A stretch of DNA of 64,000 nucleotides from Chitinophagaceae bacterium 26-R-25 (GCA_029906195.1 JARWSJ010000002.1:1507786-1571785); one strand, 5' to 3'. Shown: positions 44,220 through 54,543, numbered from the stretch's first letter. Numbers and translations: made by a program. Notes: generated from the letters alone by a model not told the origin.

Positions 44220-46691
44220 ATGAATATTAGAGAATTTTTTGAAAAGGCGGCCTGGACTGCATTGCTGGCATGTATGACCTTTACAGTAAATGCCCAGCAT
44301 AAATATCATCCTAAGCTGTGGTATACTGGTCCGGCTGATGCTACTGCAAAAGACACGTCGAATGGTTGGGTTAGCGACCCGGAGTGGCTTAAAGCGTTAC
44401 CATTAGGCAATGGCTATATCGGTGCTATGGTATTTGGCGATGTAAATAAAGAACGCATACAGTTAAGTGAAAAATCACTATGGAGTGGAAGCCGTGGTGA
44501 AAATGATAACCCGGATGCTTCAAAATATATCAGCGAGATACGTTCTTTATTATTTGCTGGCAAATACAAGGAGGCCACTGAACTAACGAACAAAACACAG
44601 ATATGTAGGGGCGTAGGATCAGGGCAGGGTAACGGAGGAGACGTGCCTTATGGCTGTTCACAAACCTTGGGTGATTTATGGATTGACTTTGGAAAGGATG
44701 CTGCTTATAAAAATTATTACCGTGCGCTTGATTTGATAAATGGAATTGCAATTACGAAATATGAACAAAATAGAATTGTTTATACAAGAGAAGCTTTTGC
44801 CAGTTACCCCGAAAAAGCATTAATAATTCGCTTGACTGCAAGTAAACCAAGATCTCTGTCATTTACAATAACGATGGACCGTCCTGAAAGATTTACTACT
44901 ACGGCCGCGGGAGGCAGGCTGGTGATGACAGGTGCCTTAAGCAATGGGAAAGGAGGGGCTGGTATGAAGTATACATCTTTTGCAGTTCCATTGTTAACCG
45001 GGGGCTCGCTGAAAAATGCCGGCAATAAATTAATTGTTTCAAATGCAACAGCGGTGACCATTATTGTAACAGCTTCCACCAACTACCGTTTGCATTATCC
45101 CGATTACATCAATTCACATTACCGGGCTGAATTAGAAACCATCACCAAAAATGTTCTATTAAAAAATTATCAAACGCTCCGTCAAAACCACATAAAAGAT
45201 TTTTCTTCTTGTATGCTGCGTTCAACACTCGAGTTGGATTCAAATGCCGGCAGCAATATCCCTACTAATGAACTGCTAGATCGAAATAACAAAACGAAAG
45301 ACGAATTGGCGCTTTATTCTTTGTATTATCAATATGGTCGATACCTGTTATTGTCCTCTTCCCGAAAAGGGAGTCTTTCTGCCAATCTGCAGGGCATTTG
45401 GGTCAACAAAATACAAACGCCCTGGAACGGTGATTATCACATCGACATCAATGTGCAGATGAATTACTGGCCGGCAGAAGTGACCAATCTATCAGATTGC
45501 CATATGCCGTTGATAAACCTGATTGAATCTCTCGTAGAGCCGGGTTCAGGAACAGCAAAAATTCAATACAATATGCACGGGTGGTGTGTGCATCCCATCA
45601 CAAATGTTTGGGGATATACATCTCCAGGCGAACAACCCACTTGGGGTATGCACGTAGGTGCTACGGCATGGTTATGTCAGCATCTGTGGGAACATTACGC
45701 ATTTACAAATGACACACAATACCTGCAACGCGTGTGGCCCGTGATGGAAGAGGCCTGCCGTTTTTATTTTGACTGGCTGGTGAAAGACCCAAAAACAGGT
45801 AAACTTGTTTCGGGTCCTGCAACTTCTCCTGAAAATACCTTTATTGCAACTGGTGGCACCAAAGCCCAAATGAGTATGGGACCTTCTCATGACCAGGAGG
45901 TCATCTTTAATTTATTTACGAATACAATAAAAGCGGAAAAAGTTTTACAAATAAAAGGTGTCGAGGATTTTATGAATCGTTTGCAGGAGACTGTGTCCCA
46001 ATTGGCAAGACCCGGCATTGGTTCTGATGGTAGGCTAATGGAATGGTCGCAGGAATTCAAAGAAGTTGATCCTCAACATCGGCATGTTTCGCATTTGTGG
46101 GGTTTGTATCCTGGAAATGAAATATCAGATTATAATACGCCTGACCTCGCAGAAGCGGCACGTAGGTCGCTTGAGACAAGAGGAGATGGCGGCAACGGCT
46201 GGTCGCTTGCCTGGAAGATTGATTTTTGGGCAAGGCTGCATGATGGCGATCATGCTCTCCAACTGTTGAATAATTTGTTGAGACCCACTACTGAAATGGG
46301 GACATTATATGATAAAGGGGGAGGCAGTTATTATAATTTATTTGATGCCTGCCCTCCTTTTCAAATCGATGGAAACTTTGGCGCCACTGCAGGTATTGCG
46401 GAAATGTTGTTGCAAAGTCAACAGGGTTTTATCGAACTACTACCAGCCTTGCCGCATAACTGGCATACAGGATCCGTGACAGGCTTATGCGCCCGTGGCG
46501 CTTTTGTGGTGGATATCAAATGGAGCAATGGCGAACTTTCCAATGTATTACTGCATGCCAGGAAAGGTGGTTCGGTTACCTTGCGTTATGCAGGTCAGAT
46601 CATCAGTATTCAAACGAAGCCCGGTGACACGTTTTACCTGAATAGCAAACTTAAGATCGTCGATAACCAGAAGAGTGTGCGATGTGGATGA
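44220..46691 (+). CDS. GH95 alpha-L-fucosidase (canonical)
   Basis: 823 aa secreted inverting glycosidase releasing terminal alpha-1,2-L-fucose (or L-galactose in some members). A signal ends near TVNAQ. N-terminal beta-domain: ALPLGNGYIGAMVFGDV and QLSEKSLWSG. Barrel: LQGIWVNKIQTPWNGDYH, DINVQMNYWPAEVTNL, TSPENTF with acid Glu538, and PPFQIDGNFGATAGI with Asp717, matching Glu566 and Asp766 of the characterised bifidobacterial AfcA. At the AfcA Asn421/Asn423 pair this protein has Asp409 and Asn411, a substitution common in Bacteroidota members as I recall. Substrates would include fucosylated xyloglucan, arabinogalactan or rhamnogalacturonan side chains. First enzyme gene of the second PUL. 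Confidence 0.88.
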   Translation: MNIREFFEKAAWTALLACMTFTVNAQHKYHPKLWYTGPADATAKDTSNGWVSDPEWLKALPLGNGYIGAMVFGDVNKERIQLSEKSLWSGSRGENDNPDASKYISEIRSLLFAGKYKEATELTNKTQICRGVGSGQGNGGDVPYGCSQTLGDLWIDFGKDAAYKNYYRALDLINGIAITKYEQNRIVYTREAFASYPEKALIIRLTASKPRSLSFTITMDRPERFTTTAAGGRLVMTGALSNGKGGAGMKYTSFAVPLLTGGSLKNAGNKLIVSNATAVTIIVTASTNYRLHYPDYINSHYRAELETITKNVLLKNYQTLRQNHIKDFSSCMLRSTLELDSNAGSNIPTNELLDRNNKTKDELALYSLYYQYGRYLLLSSSRKGSLSANLQGIWVNKIQTPWNGDYHIDINVQMNYWPAEVTNLSDCHMPLINLIESLVEPGSGTAKIQYNMHGWCVHPITNVWGYTSPGEQPTWGMHVGATAWLCQHLWEHYAFTNDTQYLQRVWPVMEEACRFYFDWLVKDPKTGKLVSGPATSPENTFIATGGTKAQMSMGPSHDQEVIFNLFTNTIKAEKVLQIKGVEDFMNRLQETVSQLARPGIGSDGRLMEWSQEFKEVDPQHRHVSHLWGLYPGNEISDYNTPDLAEAARRSLETRGDGGNGWSLAWKIDFWARLHDGDHALQLLNNLLRPTTEMGTLYDKGGGSYYNLFDACPPFQIDGNFGATAGIAEMLLQSQQGFIELLPALPHNWHTGSVTGLCARGAFVVDIKWSNGELSNVLLHARKGGSVTLRYAGQIISIQTKPGDTFYLNSKLKIVDNQKSVRCG

Positions 46692-46865
46692 AATGAGCCG
46701 CAGTGATTGCTATCGAAAGCCTTGTTGCCAGTGTACAGCAGTGCATATATGATGGGTGAAAGATATCCCGATGATTTATGAGGTCTTTGCGTATTGTAAA
46801 AGGAATTTCGGTCGCTGTAAAAAGTATAATAAGCTGTTATTTTTTAACAATAAAAAATTGCCAAA

Positions 46866-49800
46866 ATGAAAACGGGTTTATTCTTTATTATATTGAATTT
46901 AATAGTAGTTAGCTCTTACGCTCAGTATTTATCTCACTCAGGATTTGATAACAGAATCCAAAGCAATTATGTATATAAATTGCAAAACTCAACGGATGGG
47001 CTCAACCGAAATAATAAACAGTTTAACAGCACCTGGGTGCAGTTTATGGTAGATTGGGGTGGTGACAATTTGGGTTATACTCTAAGCAATGCACAGCATA
47101 CATCCTTATTTAAAAACGGTATAGTTGATTATAACGCCATAACTCCAAATGGATATTATACAGGTCCTGCAGAGTGGGGCTATTCTTTTTATCACCTTCC
47201 TGGCGGAAATGGTACAGTTTTGCCCAGTACATATAATTCTAGCCTCACAACAAAACAGGATCGGTACAACAATTTACAATCATGGTTTCAGTCGTCTATG
47301 GCACAAAAATGGGGAACATCTAACTGGAACTTTGCTGTCAACGGACATTATGATTTGGAAAATTATGCGATAGACTTTAATCAAAGCAATCAATATCATT
47401 TAGATGCAGTTGGTTCTGAGGTTGGGGAAAACATCATTGGGACCCCTTTTGAAATGGCTGCATCCAGAGGTGCTGCCCGTTCGGCTTCCATTCCTTGGCT
47501 AATAGATATGAGCCCATGGTTTGGACCTACAATTCGGGATTATTCAGATTTTTATACCGACGAACTGGAACCCGTTTCACAGGTTGCATTAGCGCAAACG
47601 ACCATTGGAGCATACCGTACATCTGATAGTTCCTTTTTTGTAAAGAGCGGTCCTACAAATTCGAACTGGACCTTGGTTCAGCAAAATTTGAAAAGTTTTT
47701 CTATTGACCAGTCTGATATAGCAATGATGGATAACAGTAGCAACTTGATTGTAAAAAATGGAGTTAACGGTAGCGGACAAACGGTGTTAATGAAGGTTAC
47801 CAGTTTTCAGGTTAAGAACGGAAATTTAGCCGCCATCCAAAACGATACTTTAAAACTAAAATCAAGTTCCAATTCTGTAACCACATGGAATAACATGGCC
47901 GGAACCTATCAAAGCTTTGTACTTAGCGAAAACAGGCTAGCGATGCTTAATTCGTGTAATCAACTTATGGGTGCGGATCTTTCAGCTATTTCAACCAGTT
48001 ATACCATAAGCAGTAAGGTGTATAAATATTATTTAACGGACAGTTGTCTGGCATTTATCAAGCAAGGAGATTCTTTATTTTATGTCTTTAGTAATTTTTC
48101 TGCAAACCCTTCGCCCAACTTTGTTTCAGATAGCGTACAAGATGTTAAAGTATTTGGCAATAGAATTGTGTATAAAAAGAAAGATAATTCGCTTTGGTTA
48201 GTTGTTAATGGTCCAGGTACGAAAATCAGTTTGGGAGCAAATGTTTTAGATTTTGCAGTTGATGGAAGCAGAATTGCTAAGCTGCTTAATGGCACCAATG
48301 ATTTATATCTTTTAACCGGTACAAACTATAATTATTTAAATACTGTTTATACTGATCAAGGATGGAGGTTTGTAAGCGAAAATATTAAGCAGGTTATTCT
48401 CGAACCCAATTCGGGAAGAATGGGCATGCTTAGCAATCAACAAACTGCAAATTTTTTTATTAAGGCAAATGGATTAGATCAAGGTGAAGGCACTAACAAT
48501 GTGGTATGGACGGGTAACAGTAATGTAGGCGGAGGACATAGCAATAGCCTAACAAATAGGATGCAGTATTTTTCGTATATGACCGGAGCAAATATTTACA
48601 CTGATGAGGCATGTAATGTTACATATTTTTTGGGACCAAACGCAGATGCTAAAGGGCGTTATTTCTCATTATCCCCTGTTGGCAAGTTGGGGCAAAGCTT
48701 TTATAATTTTACGCATAATGTAATGCCAAACAGGGGTATGCCGTATCAACCGGTAGCAGTAATGCTTGAGCAATATCATGGCATCGGTTATGAAACTTTC
48801 AGAAATTCGGGTTATCCAGTATTTAGTAGTTTGACCGCTGATTTTAACACTAACACGGCAGTTTCTTTAATCAAAAACCTTTGGTCCGGAGTAAATTTTG
48901 GTGATAATGGCACTGAAGACAGGTACTTGGGAAATTCGCCTTACGGAGAGATATTTGATATTGTAACTCCCAATGTTCCTCAAAATGTTTTGAACGAATA
49001 CCCTGTTGTAATTGTAACCCCATCAAGCGCAAACATAGACACTACAAAGTTGAGAAACTATGTCTTGAATGGCGGCAATCTTGTCGTAATGGGCAGGCAA
49101 AGATGGCTGGCTGACGCTGAAGTTGGTATTAATTATACCGGATATATTACGTTCAATTTTCAAAACATATCTTCTTATTTAGATGGGTTCGTATCTAATA
49201 CATCAGACGGAAACGCACAAAACATTGTTACGTTTACTCCCTATTCCAGCAACACAAATATCTTGCTAAAGGTTACTAATAATTCGGGGACTACCATTAA
49301 TCTTGCAACTTCTACAAAATGTGGAAATGGAAATATTATTTTTTTCGCTCCCGAGTTGTTTAATCTTAACGACAATGTGGTGTGGAGTTCTTTTATATCA
49401 GCAGTAGCTACCAGACCGGAAATTGTTCCGTTTTCATTTAACGGAGATATGCAGTACTCCTATACTTTTAATGGCAATAACCAATGGAATATTACGATGA
49501 TAAATAATAAGGGAGTAACTAAAACAACAACTCCGGGATTTGAAACAATAGATGAAACGAAAACTACTGTCGGCCAATTTGCTCTTCAAACGCCAGGGCT
49601 AACAATATCAAGTGTTAAAGACGTAACAAATCAATTTATCGATTTTCCATTTAGTGGCGGTGTAATTACCGCAACATTACAACCAGGGGAGGTTAAAATA
49701 CTACAAGTTACAACTTCCGGGACACCAACTTTTGCAACTTCAGCAGTAAACAATACTTCCGGCGCGGTTGCATCGACTATGGCAACTACAGAAGACAACA

Positions 49801-50030
49801 ATATTAAAGTATTTCCTAATCCTGTTACTAAAAATATATTAAACATACAGTTTAAGCAACTTGATGGAACAGAAACAGTCACTTTAATGGATATGTCTGG
49901 CGGTTTACTATTTACACAAAAGATAGATAATACATTATCAACCCTAAATACTGCCAACTATTCAAAGGGGATGTACCTTGTTAAAATAGTTAATAAAACA
50001 GGCACAACAATTAAGAAAGTTGTTTTTTAA
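46866..50030 (+). CDS. Large T9SS-sorted glycosidase-like protein: split TIM-barrel with inserted beta-propeller
   Basis: 1054 aa with signal peptide ending near SSYAQ and a C-terminal T9SS type A sorting domain (IKVFPNPVTKNILNIQF ... YLVKIVNKTG), so it is exported to the surface. Residues about 40-230 and 535-760 look like two halves of one barrel: NWNFAVNGHYDLENYAID, GSEVGENIIG (Glu185, Glu188), RGAARSASIPWLIDMSPW, then after the gap GGGHSNSLTNRMQYFSYMTG and NIYTDEACN (Glu581). Between them, about residues 240-530, seven or so blocks of about 45 residues repeat a pattern such as FQVKNGNLAAIQNDTLKL, FVLSENRLAML, VKVFGNRIVYKKKDNSLWLV, as in a beta-propeller. The catalytic assignment of the Glu residues is my inference; family and substrate are unknown. 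It lies between GH95 and GH109. Confidence 0.65.
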   Translation: MKTGLFFIILNLIVVSSYAQYLSHSGFDNRIQSNYVYKLQNSTDGLNRNNKQFNSTWVQFMVDWGGDNLGYTLSNAQHTSLFKNGIVDYNAITPNGYYTGPAEWGYSFYHLPGGNGTVLPSTYNSSLTTKQDRYNNLQSWFQSSMAQKWGTSNWNFAVNGHYDLENYAIDFNQSNQYHLDAVGSEVGENIIGTPFEMAASRGAARSASIPWLIDMSPWFGPTIRDYSDFYTDELEPVSQVALAQTTIGAYRTSDSSFFVKSGPTNSNWTLVQQNLKSFSIDQSDIAMMDNSSNLIVKNGVNGSGQTVLMKVTSFQVKNGNLAAIQNDTLKLKSSSNSVTTWNNMAGTYQSFVLSENRLAMLNSCNQLMGADLSAISTSYTISSKVYKYYLTDSCLAFIKQGDSLFYVFSNFSANPSPNFVSDSVQDVKVFGNRIVYKKKDNSLWLVVNGPGTKISLGANVLDFAVDGSRIAKLLNGTNDLYLLTGTNYNYLNTVYTDQGWRFVSENIKQVILEPNSGRMGMLSNQQTANFFIKANGLDQGEGTNNVVWTGNSNVGGGHSNSLTNRMQYFSYMTGANIYTDEACNVTYFLGPNADAKGRYFSLSPVGKLGQSFYNFTHNVMPNRGMPYQPVAVMLEQYHGIGYETFRNSGYPVFSSLTADFNTNTAVSLIKNLWSGVNFGDNGTEDRYLGNSPYGEIFDIVTPNVPQNVLNEYPVVIVTPSSANIDTTKLRNYVLNGGNLVVMGRQRWLADAEVGINYTGYITFNFQNISSYLDGFVSNTSDGNAQNIVTFTPYSSNTNILLKVTNNSGTTINLATSTKCGNGNIIFFAPELFNLNDNVVWSSFISAVATRPEIVPFSFNGDMQYSYTFNGNNQWNITMINNKGVTKTTTPGFETIDETKTTVGQFALQTPGLTISSVKDVTNQFIDFPFSGGVITATLQPGEVKILQVTTSGTPTFATSAVNNTSGAVASTMATTEDNNIKVFPNPVTKNILNIQFKQLDGTETVTLMDMSGGLLFTQKIDNTLSTLNTANYSKGMYLVKIVNKTGTTIKKVVF

Positions 50031-50218
50031 CTCAACTGCCCTCATCAATTGAAACGATGTAGTTACAATTGGCATGACTCAAAATCGATCAAGTTTCAAA
50101 TCAAAATATCATACAAAAATGTCAAAACTGGCCTTGTCTTTAGATACATTCTCCAGCTGCTTTTGCGAAAGAAAATAATCTAACGATAAATATTTTGATT
50201 TGGACCTTTCAAAAGAAA

Positions 50219-52695
50219 TAACATTAGGGTAGGTTAAATCGACACTGCCATTAAATATTTAAAACGAGGATTAATCCACTTTTTAGATTGCTGTCCTATA
50301 TATAATTTAAAATTTTTTAATTGCTTTTATGAAAAGAAAGGAATTTATCAAAACAACTGCTCTCGCCATGGGAGCGATGGCTGTCCCAGGAAAAAAATTA
50401 TTAGCTAGTACTATTGGCAATGGCACTGCCCGCATTGCATTGCTTGGCACGGGGCTTCGCGGACAGAGCCATCTCAGCCTCTTGTTAAAAAGAGGTGATG
50501 TTGATGTTGTGGCAATTTGCGATGTGGATGAACGCATGCTTAGCTCGTCTAAAGAAATGATTTCGAGGAGCGGCAAAAAAATGCCACAGATTTATACAGG
50601 GGACGTTGATGCATGGAGGAGATTACTTGAGAAGGAGAAGTTGGACGCCGTAGTTATTGCGTCTCCCTGGGAGTGGCATAAAAGCATGATCATTGGAGCA
50701 TTGGAAGCAGGGCTGAAATATGTTGCAACGGAGGTTGTACTGGGCATTACATTAGAAGATCATTGGGATGTGGTCAAGACTGCGGAAAAATACAATGCCA
50801 ATGTAATGATGTTGGAAAATGTCTGCTATCGACGTGATGTGATGGCGGTGCTAAACATGGTGAGGCAAGGATTATTTGGAGAACTAATTCATTTACAAGG
50901 TGGATACCAGCATGATCTGCGAGCCATAAAATTTAATGACGGAATTCATTCTAATGGCTATGGAGTTGAATTTGGCGAGAAAGGTTTTTCGGAAGCTAAA
51001 TGGAGAACGAACCACTCGGTATTTCGCAACGGAGATTTATATCCAACACATGGGGTAGGGCCAATAGCCAATTACATAAACATTAACCGGGGAAACAGAT
51101 TCCTGTCGCTATGCTCTTACTCGACAAAGTCAAGAGGGTTGCATAATCATATTGTAAAATTGGGCGGTGAAAGTCATCCGAACGCCAAGGTGAAATTTAA
51201 GCTGGGAGATGTTGTAACAACTTCGATTGATTGTGCAAATGGTGAGACAATTCTACTGCAACACGACACCAATTTACCGAGACCTTATTCACTTGGTTTC
51301 AGGGTTCAGGGTACGGAAGGACTTTGGATGGATGTTAGTAATACCGTTTATATCGAAGGCAAATCAAGTAAGGTAGATGAATGGGATGATGCAAAAAATT
51401 GGTTGGACAAATATGATCATCCGCTTTGGACAAGATGGAGCAAAGATGCGCAAGGGGCAGGACACGGCGGTATGGACTTTTTTGTTATTAATGCGTTTGT
51501 TGAATCCATAAAAAGAAGGTTGCCTACGCCCATGGATGTTTATGATGCAGCAACATGGAGCGCCATTACTCCTTTAAGTGAACAATCTATTGAGTTGGGA
51601 CACCAAACAATTGAGTTTCCCGATTTTACCGGAGGACAATGGATGTATAGACAACCCGTTTTTGCTTTAAATAACGAATATTAATGCCATGCAAGAAATT
51701 CTCAGCTCATTTGCTTTAACTGAAGCAAAGTTGGAACCTTTTGGAAGTGGGTTGATAAACCGGACCTGGAAAGTATATGCCCCTGAAAGAAATTATATAC
51801 TTCAGAAAATAAATTCGGATGTATTTAAACAACCTCAAAGCATTGCTTACAATGTCAGGTTGGTTGCTGATTATTTACAAAAAAACTATCCAGGATATCC
51901 TTTTGTATCACCGTTGAATGCTGTTTCCGGCGATGATATTATCTTTTACAAGAAAAATGGATGGTTCCGACTTATGCCATTCGTTGAAGATTCTTTTACA
52001 CTTGACGTAGTGACAACGCCGGAACAAGCTTACGAAGCAGCGAGGCAGTTTGGAAAATTTACAAGGCTCCTGTCAGGATTTGATTCAGCAAAACTGAAAA
52101 TTACCATTCCGCAGTTTCACGACCTGAGCTTACGTTACCAACAATTTCTCGATGCAATTGTGAATGGAAATATGAAGCGAAAAAGAGAGTCGAATGATTT
52201 GATCAACGAATTGTTTGATCATAAGAGCATCGTTAAACAATATCAATTCATCGTCAGTAATCCTGAATGTAAACTAAGGGTTACTCACCACGATACAAAA
52301 ATTAGTAATGTCTTATTTGATCACAACGGCAAAGGCGTTTGCGTGATTGATTTAGATACCATAATGTCGGGATATTTTATCAGTGATGTTGGAGATATGA
52401 TGCGAACATATATTTCACCGGTTAGTGAAGAAGAAGGAGATTTTGACCAGATAGTTATCCGGAGAGATTTCTATTTATCGATTGTTGAGGGGTACAGCGA
52501 TGAGATGAAAGATCAACTAACTGCAACGGAAAAAAAGCAGTTTATGTTTTCCGGAAAGTTCATGACTTATATGCAGGCCTTACGTTTTTTGACCGACTAC
52601 TTAAACGACGACGCCTATTATGGTGCCAGGTATGAAGGTCACAATCTGGTAAGAGCAAAAAATCAAATGGTGCTATTAACACGATTAAATGAAAT
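50219..52695 (+). repeat. 2,477-bp duplication, copy 2 (GH109 + NahK-like pair)
   Basis: Direct repeat of 22778-25254. The left edge starts at TAACATTAGGG. The right edge is inside the last kinase codons (GAAAT), after which the two copies diverge completely. No transposase, terminal inverted repeat or target-site duplication is seen at either edge. Confidence 0.97.
50329..51684 (+). CDS. GH109 alpha-N-acetylgalactosaminidase-like, copy 2
   Basis: The protein is identical to the 451-aa product at 22888-24243, with the same Rossmann motif and the same Tyr/Tyr/His active-site candidates (167, 238, 241). I saw no nucleotide difference in this gene between copies. Here it sits in the fucosidase PUL, after the T9SS-sorted glycosidase-like gene and its own copied 110-bp upstream region. 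The copied leader means it could be expressed independently of the SusCD operon. Having the pair in both PULs suggests that GalNAc-type capping sugar is met on both substrates, or that the copy is simply recent. Confidence 0.88.
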   Translation: MKRKEFIKTTALAMGAMAVPGKKLLASTIGNGTARIALLGTGLRGQSHLSLLLKRGDVDVVAICDVDERMLSSSKEMISRSGKKMPQIYTGDVDAWRRLLEKEKLDAVVIASPWEWHKSMIIGALEAGLKYVATEVVLGITLEDHWDVVKTAEKYNANVMMLENVCYRRDVMAVLNMVRQGLFGELIHLQGGYQHDLRAIKFNDGIHSNGYGVEFGEKGFSEAKWRTNHSVFRNGDLYPTHGVGPIANYININRGNRFLSLCSYSTKSRGLHNHIVKLGGESHPNAKVKFKLGDVVTTSIDCANGETILLQHDTNLPRPYSLGFRVQGTEGLWMDVSNTVYIEGKSSKVDEWDDAKNWLDKYDHPLWTRWSKDAQGAGHGGMDFFVINAFVESIKRRLPTPMDVYDAATWSAITPLSEQSIELGHQTIEFPDFTGGQWMYRQPVFALNNEY

Positions 52696-52702
52696 TGAAT
52701 GA
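51689..52702 (+). CDS. NahK-like N-acetylhexosamine kinase, copy 2
   Basis: 337 aa, starting 4 bp after the GH109 stop as in copy 1. Catalytic THHDTKISN (Asp202) and VIDLDT (Asp221) are intact. It differs from copy 1 by Tyr instead of Cys near residue 90, one silent change, Thr instead of Lys six residues from the end, and a shorter C-terminus because the duplication ends within the last codons and a TGA follows at once. Both copies therefore look functional. Role as for copy 1: phosphorylation of N-acetylhexosamine in the cytoplasm. Confidence 0.82.
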   Translation: MQEILSSFALTEAKLEPFGSGLINRTWKVYAPERNYILQKINSDVFKQPQSIAYNVRLVADYLQKNYPGYPFVSPLNAVSGDDIIFYKKNGWFRLMPFVEDSFTLDVVTTPEQAYEAARQFGKFTRLLSGFDSAKLKITIPQFHDLSLRYQQFLDAIVNGNMKRKRESNDLINELFDHKSIVKQYQFIVSNPECKLRVTHHDTKISNVLFDHNGKGVCVIDLDTIMSGYFISDVGDMMRTYISPVSEEEGDFDQIVIRRDFYLSIVEGYSDEMKDQLTATEKKQFMFSGKFMTYMQALRFLTDYLNDDAYYGARYEGHNLVRAKNQMVLLTRLNEIE

Positions 52703-52975
52703 TTATGTGAATCAACGCAGAAAAACTATATCACTAGCTCCCGCATGACCTCTACATGTACGGTAGGTTGTAAGGCGGGCAATGGCGCGGGAGAGTTTAA
52801 TTGTCACTCAAGTAACCGGGTCAATTATACGCAGGAAGCAGTGTATCCAGGCAAGTCAATTAATGTAGTGCGCGGGCATTCCGTTTAACTTCAACGCGAT
52901 GAAATTTAATTTTCAAAGATTTTCATCAGCTGTCTTTGTATTTACACATTTTATCTCCACATCATAATTAAAACC

Positions 52976-54415
52976 ATGAAACTGTACAAACAATCAATTA
53001 TTTATTTCATTTGCTTTTTTCTTTTTTTAAGCACAGCCTTTAGTGCCATTAAGCTTCCGTATTTTTTTTCTGATAATATGGTGTTGCAGCAAAAAGCGCA
53101 GCCCCTGATTTGGGGGTGGAGCACTGCAAGCAGCAAACTAACCCTTATGACATCCTGGGATAAAAGAAAGTATACGGTGACGGCCGATGAAAAAGGTAAA
53201 TGGAAAATAAATGTAGCAACTCCTGCAGCGGGCGGTCCTTTTGAAATTAACATCAAGGAAGGAAGCAATTCGGTGGTCATTAAAAATATTCTGATCGGGG
53301 AGGTATGGCTTTGCAGTGGGCAAAGCAATATGGAAATGCCAATGAAAGGGTATGGTGACCAGCCTATCCTGGGTGCTACGGATGCTGTCTTTAATTCAAC
53401 CAATGATCAGATCAGGTTATACACCATGCCAATGACTGTTCAAAGAAAGCCCCAGGATACTTCAATAAGTGCATCATGGAATGCCGCGGAACCTGCATCC
53501 GTTACTAATTTCAGTGCTACGGCTTATTACTTTGGAAGATTGCTGCAAGAAAAATTAAAAGTGCCGGTTGGGTTGATCTGCATAAGTTATGGTGGTACGC
53601 CGGTGGAAAGTTTTATGGATGAGGAGGCTTTAAAAGCGTTTCCTGAAATCAACTCCTATCCCTCCAAAAAGGATACGTCAAAAAAAATCAGCAACGGTAA
53701 TGCGACCGCGGTATACAATGGCATGTTACATCCTTTCCTTGGTTTTAGCTTTAAAGGCTGCATTTGGTACCAGGGCGAAAGCAATTGCACCAATCCTCAA
53801 CAATACGAAACCTTATTTCCTGCATTTGTAAAAATGCTGCGAACAAAATCCAACAATGACAGTATTCCTTTTTACTATGCACAAATAGCACCATTTAATT
53901 ACGGTGTTAATTCTCCAGATCTGGTGCCCAAATTCAATTCAGCTTATTTGCGGGATGCACAACGCAAGGCATTGTCCGCAATCCCCAACAGTGGAATGGC
54001 GGTACTCATGGATGTAGGTGCAGAAAATTTTATTCATCCTTGGGATAAAGAAACTGTGGGCAAGCGTTTGGCCTATATGGCGTTGGCTAGAACTTATGGC
54101 TTTAAAGGATTCCCTAATGCATCACCAATGGTCGAATCGGTGAATTATGGGGGCAATGTGGCAACCATTCAGTTTACCAATGCACCTAATGGCTTGACTT
54201 CTTATGGCAAACCCCTAAGTTATTTTGAAATTGCGGGAGCCGATAAAGTCTTTCATCCTGCGCGTGCTATCATCTTTCAGGGAAAATTGGTGGTTTCGGC
54301 GCCTGAAGTGCTCAATCCGGTAGCCGTACGATATGCTTTCAGGGACTTTGTTGCTGGCGATTTGTTTAATACGGAAGGATTTCCTGCAAGCAGTTTCAGA
54401 ACCGATGACTGGTAA
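52976..54415 (+). CDS. Sialate O-acetylesterase-type SGNH carbohydrate esterase
   Basis: 479 aa secreted esterase; signal peptide about residues 1-24 (YFICFFLFLSTAFSA). It opens with LPYFFSDNMVLQQKAQPLIWG, typical of the family's N-terminal beta-domain. The SGNH blocks follow: WLCSGQSNMEMPM with nucleophile Ser117, GLICISYGGTPVESFM, CIWYQGESN, and the catalytic His region ENFIHPWDKETVGKRLA. A beta-rich C-terminal part (FEIAGADKVFHPA) completes the usual layout. Family members remove acetyl groups from sialic acid, xylan or pectic sugars (several are placed in CE20). With GH95 and GH109 upstream, deacetylation of a fucosylated or amino-sugar glycan is plausible. Confidence 0.88.
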   Translation: MKLYKQSIIYFICFFLFLSTAFSAIKLPYFFSDNMVLQQKAQPLIWGWSTASSKLTLMTSWDKRKYTVTADEKGKWKINVATPAAGGPFEINIKEGSNSVVIKNILIGEVWLCSGQSNMEMPMKGYGDQPILGATDAVFNSTNDQIRLYTMPMTVQRKPQDTSISASWNAAEPASVTNFSATAYYFGRLLQEKLKVPVGLICISYGGTPVESFMDEEALKAFPEINSYPSKKDTSKKISNGNATAVYNGMLHPFLGFSFKGCIWYQGESNCTNPQQYETLFPAFVKMLRTKSNNDSIPFYYAQIAPFNYGVNSPDLVPKFNSAYLRDAQRKALSAIPNSGMAVLMDVGAENFIHPWDKETVGKRLAYMALARTYGFKGFPNASPMVESVNYGGNVATIQFTNAPNGLTSYGKPLSYFEIAGADKVFHPARAIIFQGKLVVSAPEVLNPVAVRYAFRDFVAGDLFNTEGFPASSFRTDDW

Positions 54416-54543
54416 AAAAGCAGCGTAGCAAATTTTATCCCAATGTTTACTGTGCAGTTTCTCGATGCTTGCGAAAATTATAGCCATTTATTAATTGAAC
54501 TAACAACGAACAATCGATAACGAACAACACTAATTGATTAAGC

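Noticed and set aside
22778..52695. Composite transposon with the two GH109/kinase copies as its ends
   Set aside because: The copies are in direct orientation and contain no transposase or terminal inverted repeats, and no target-site duplication is seen. Recombination or gene conversion fits better.
52703..52975. Coding remnant in the gap before the sialate-O-acetylesterase-type gene
   Set aside because: One frame is open for about 45 codons but matches no family I know and has no start. Not called.
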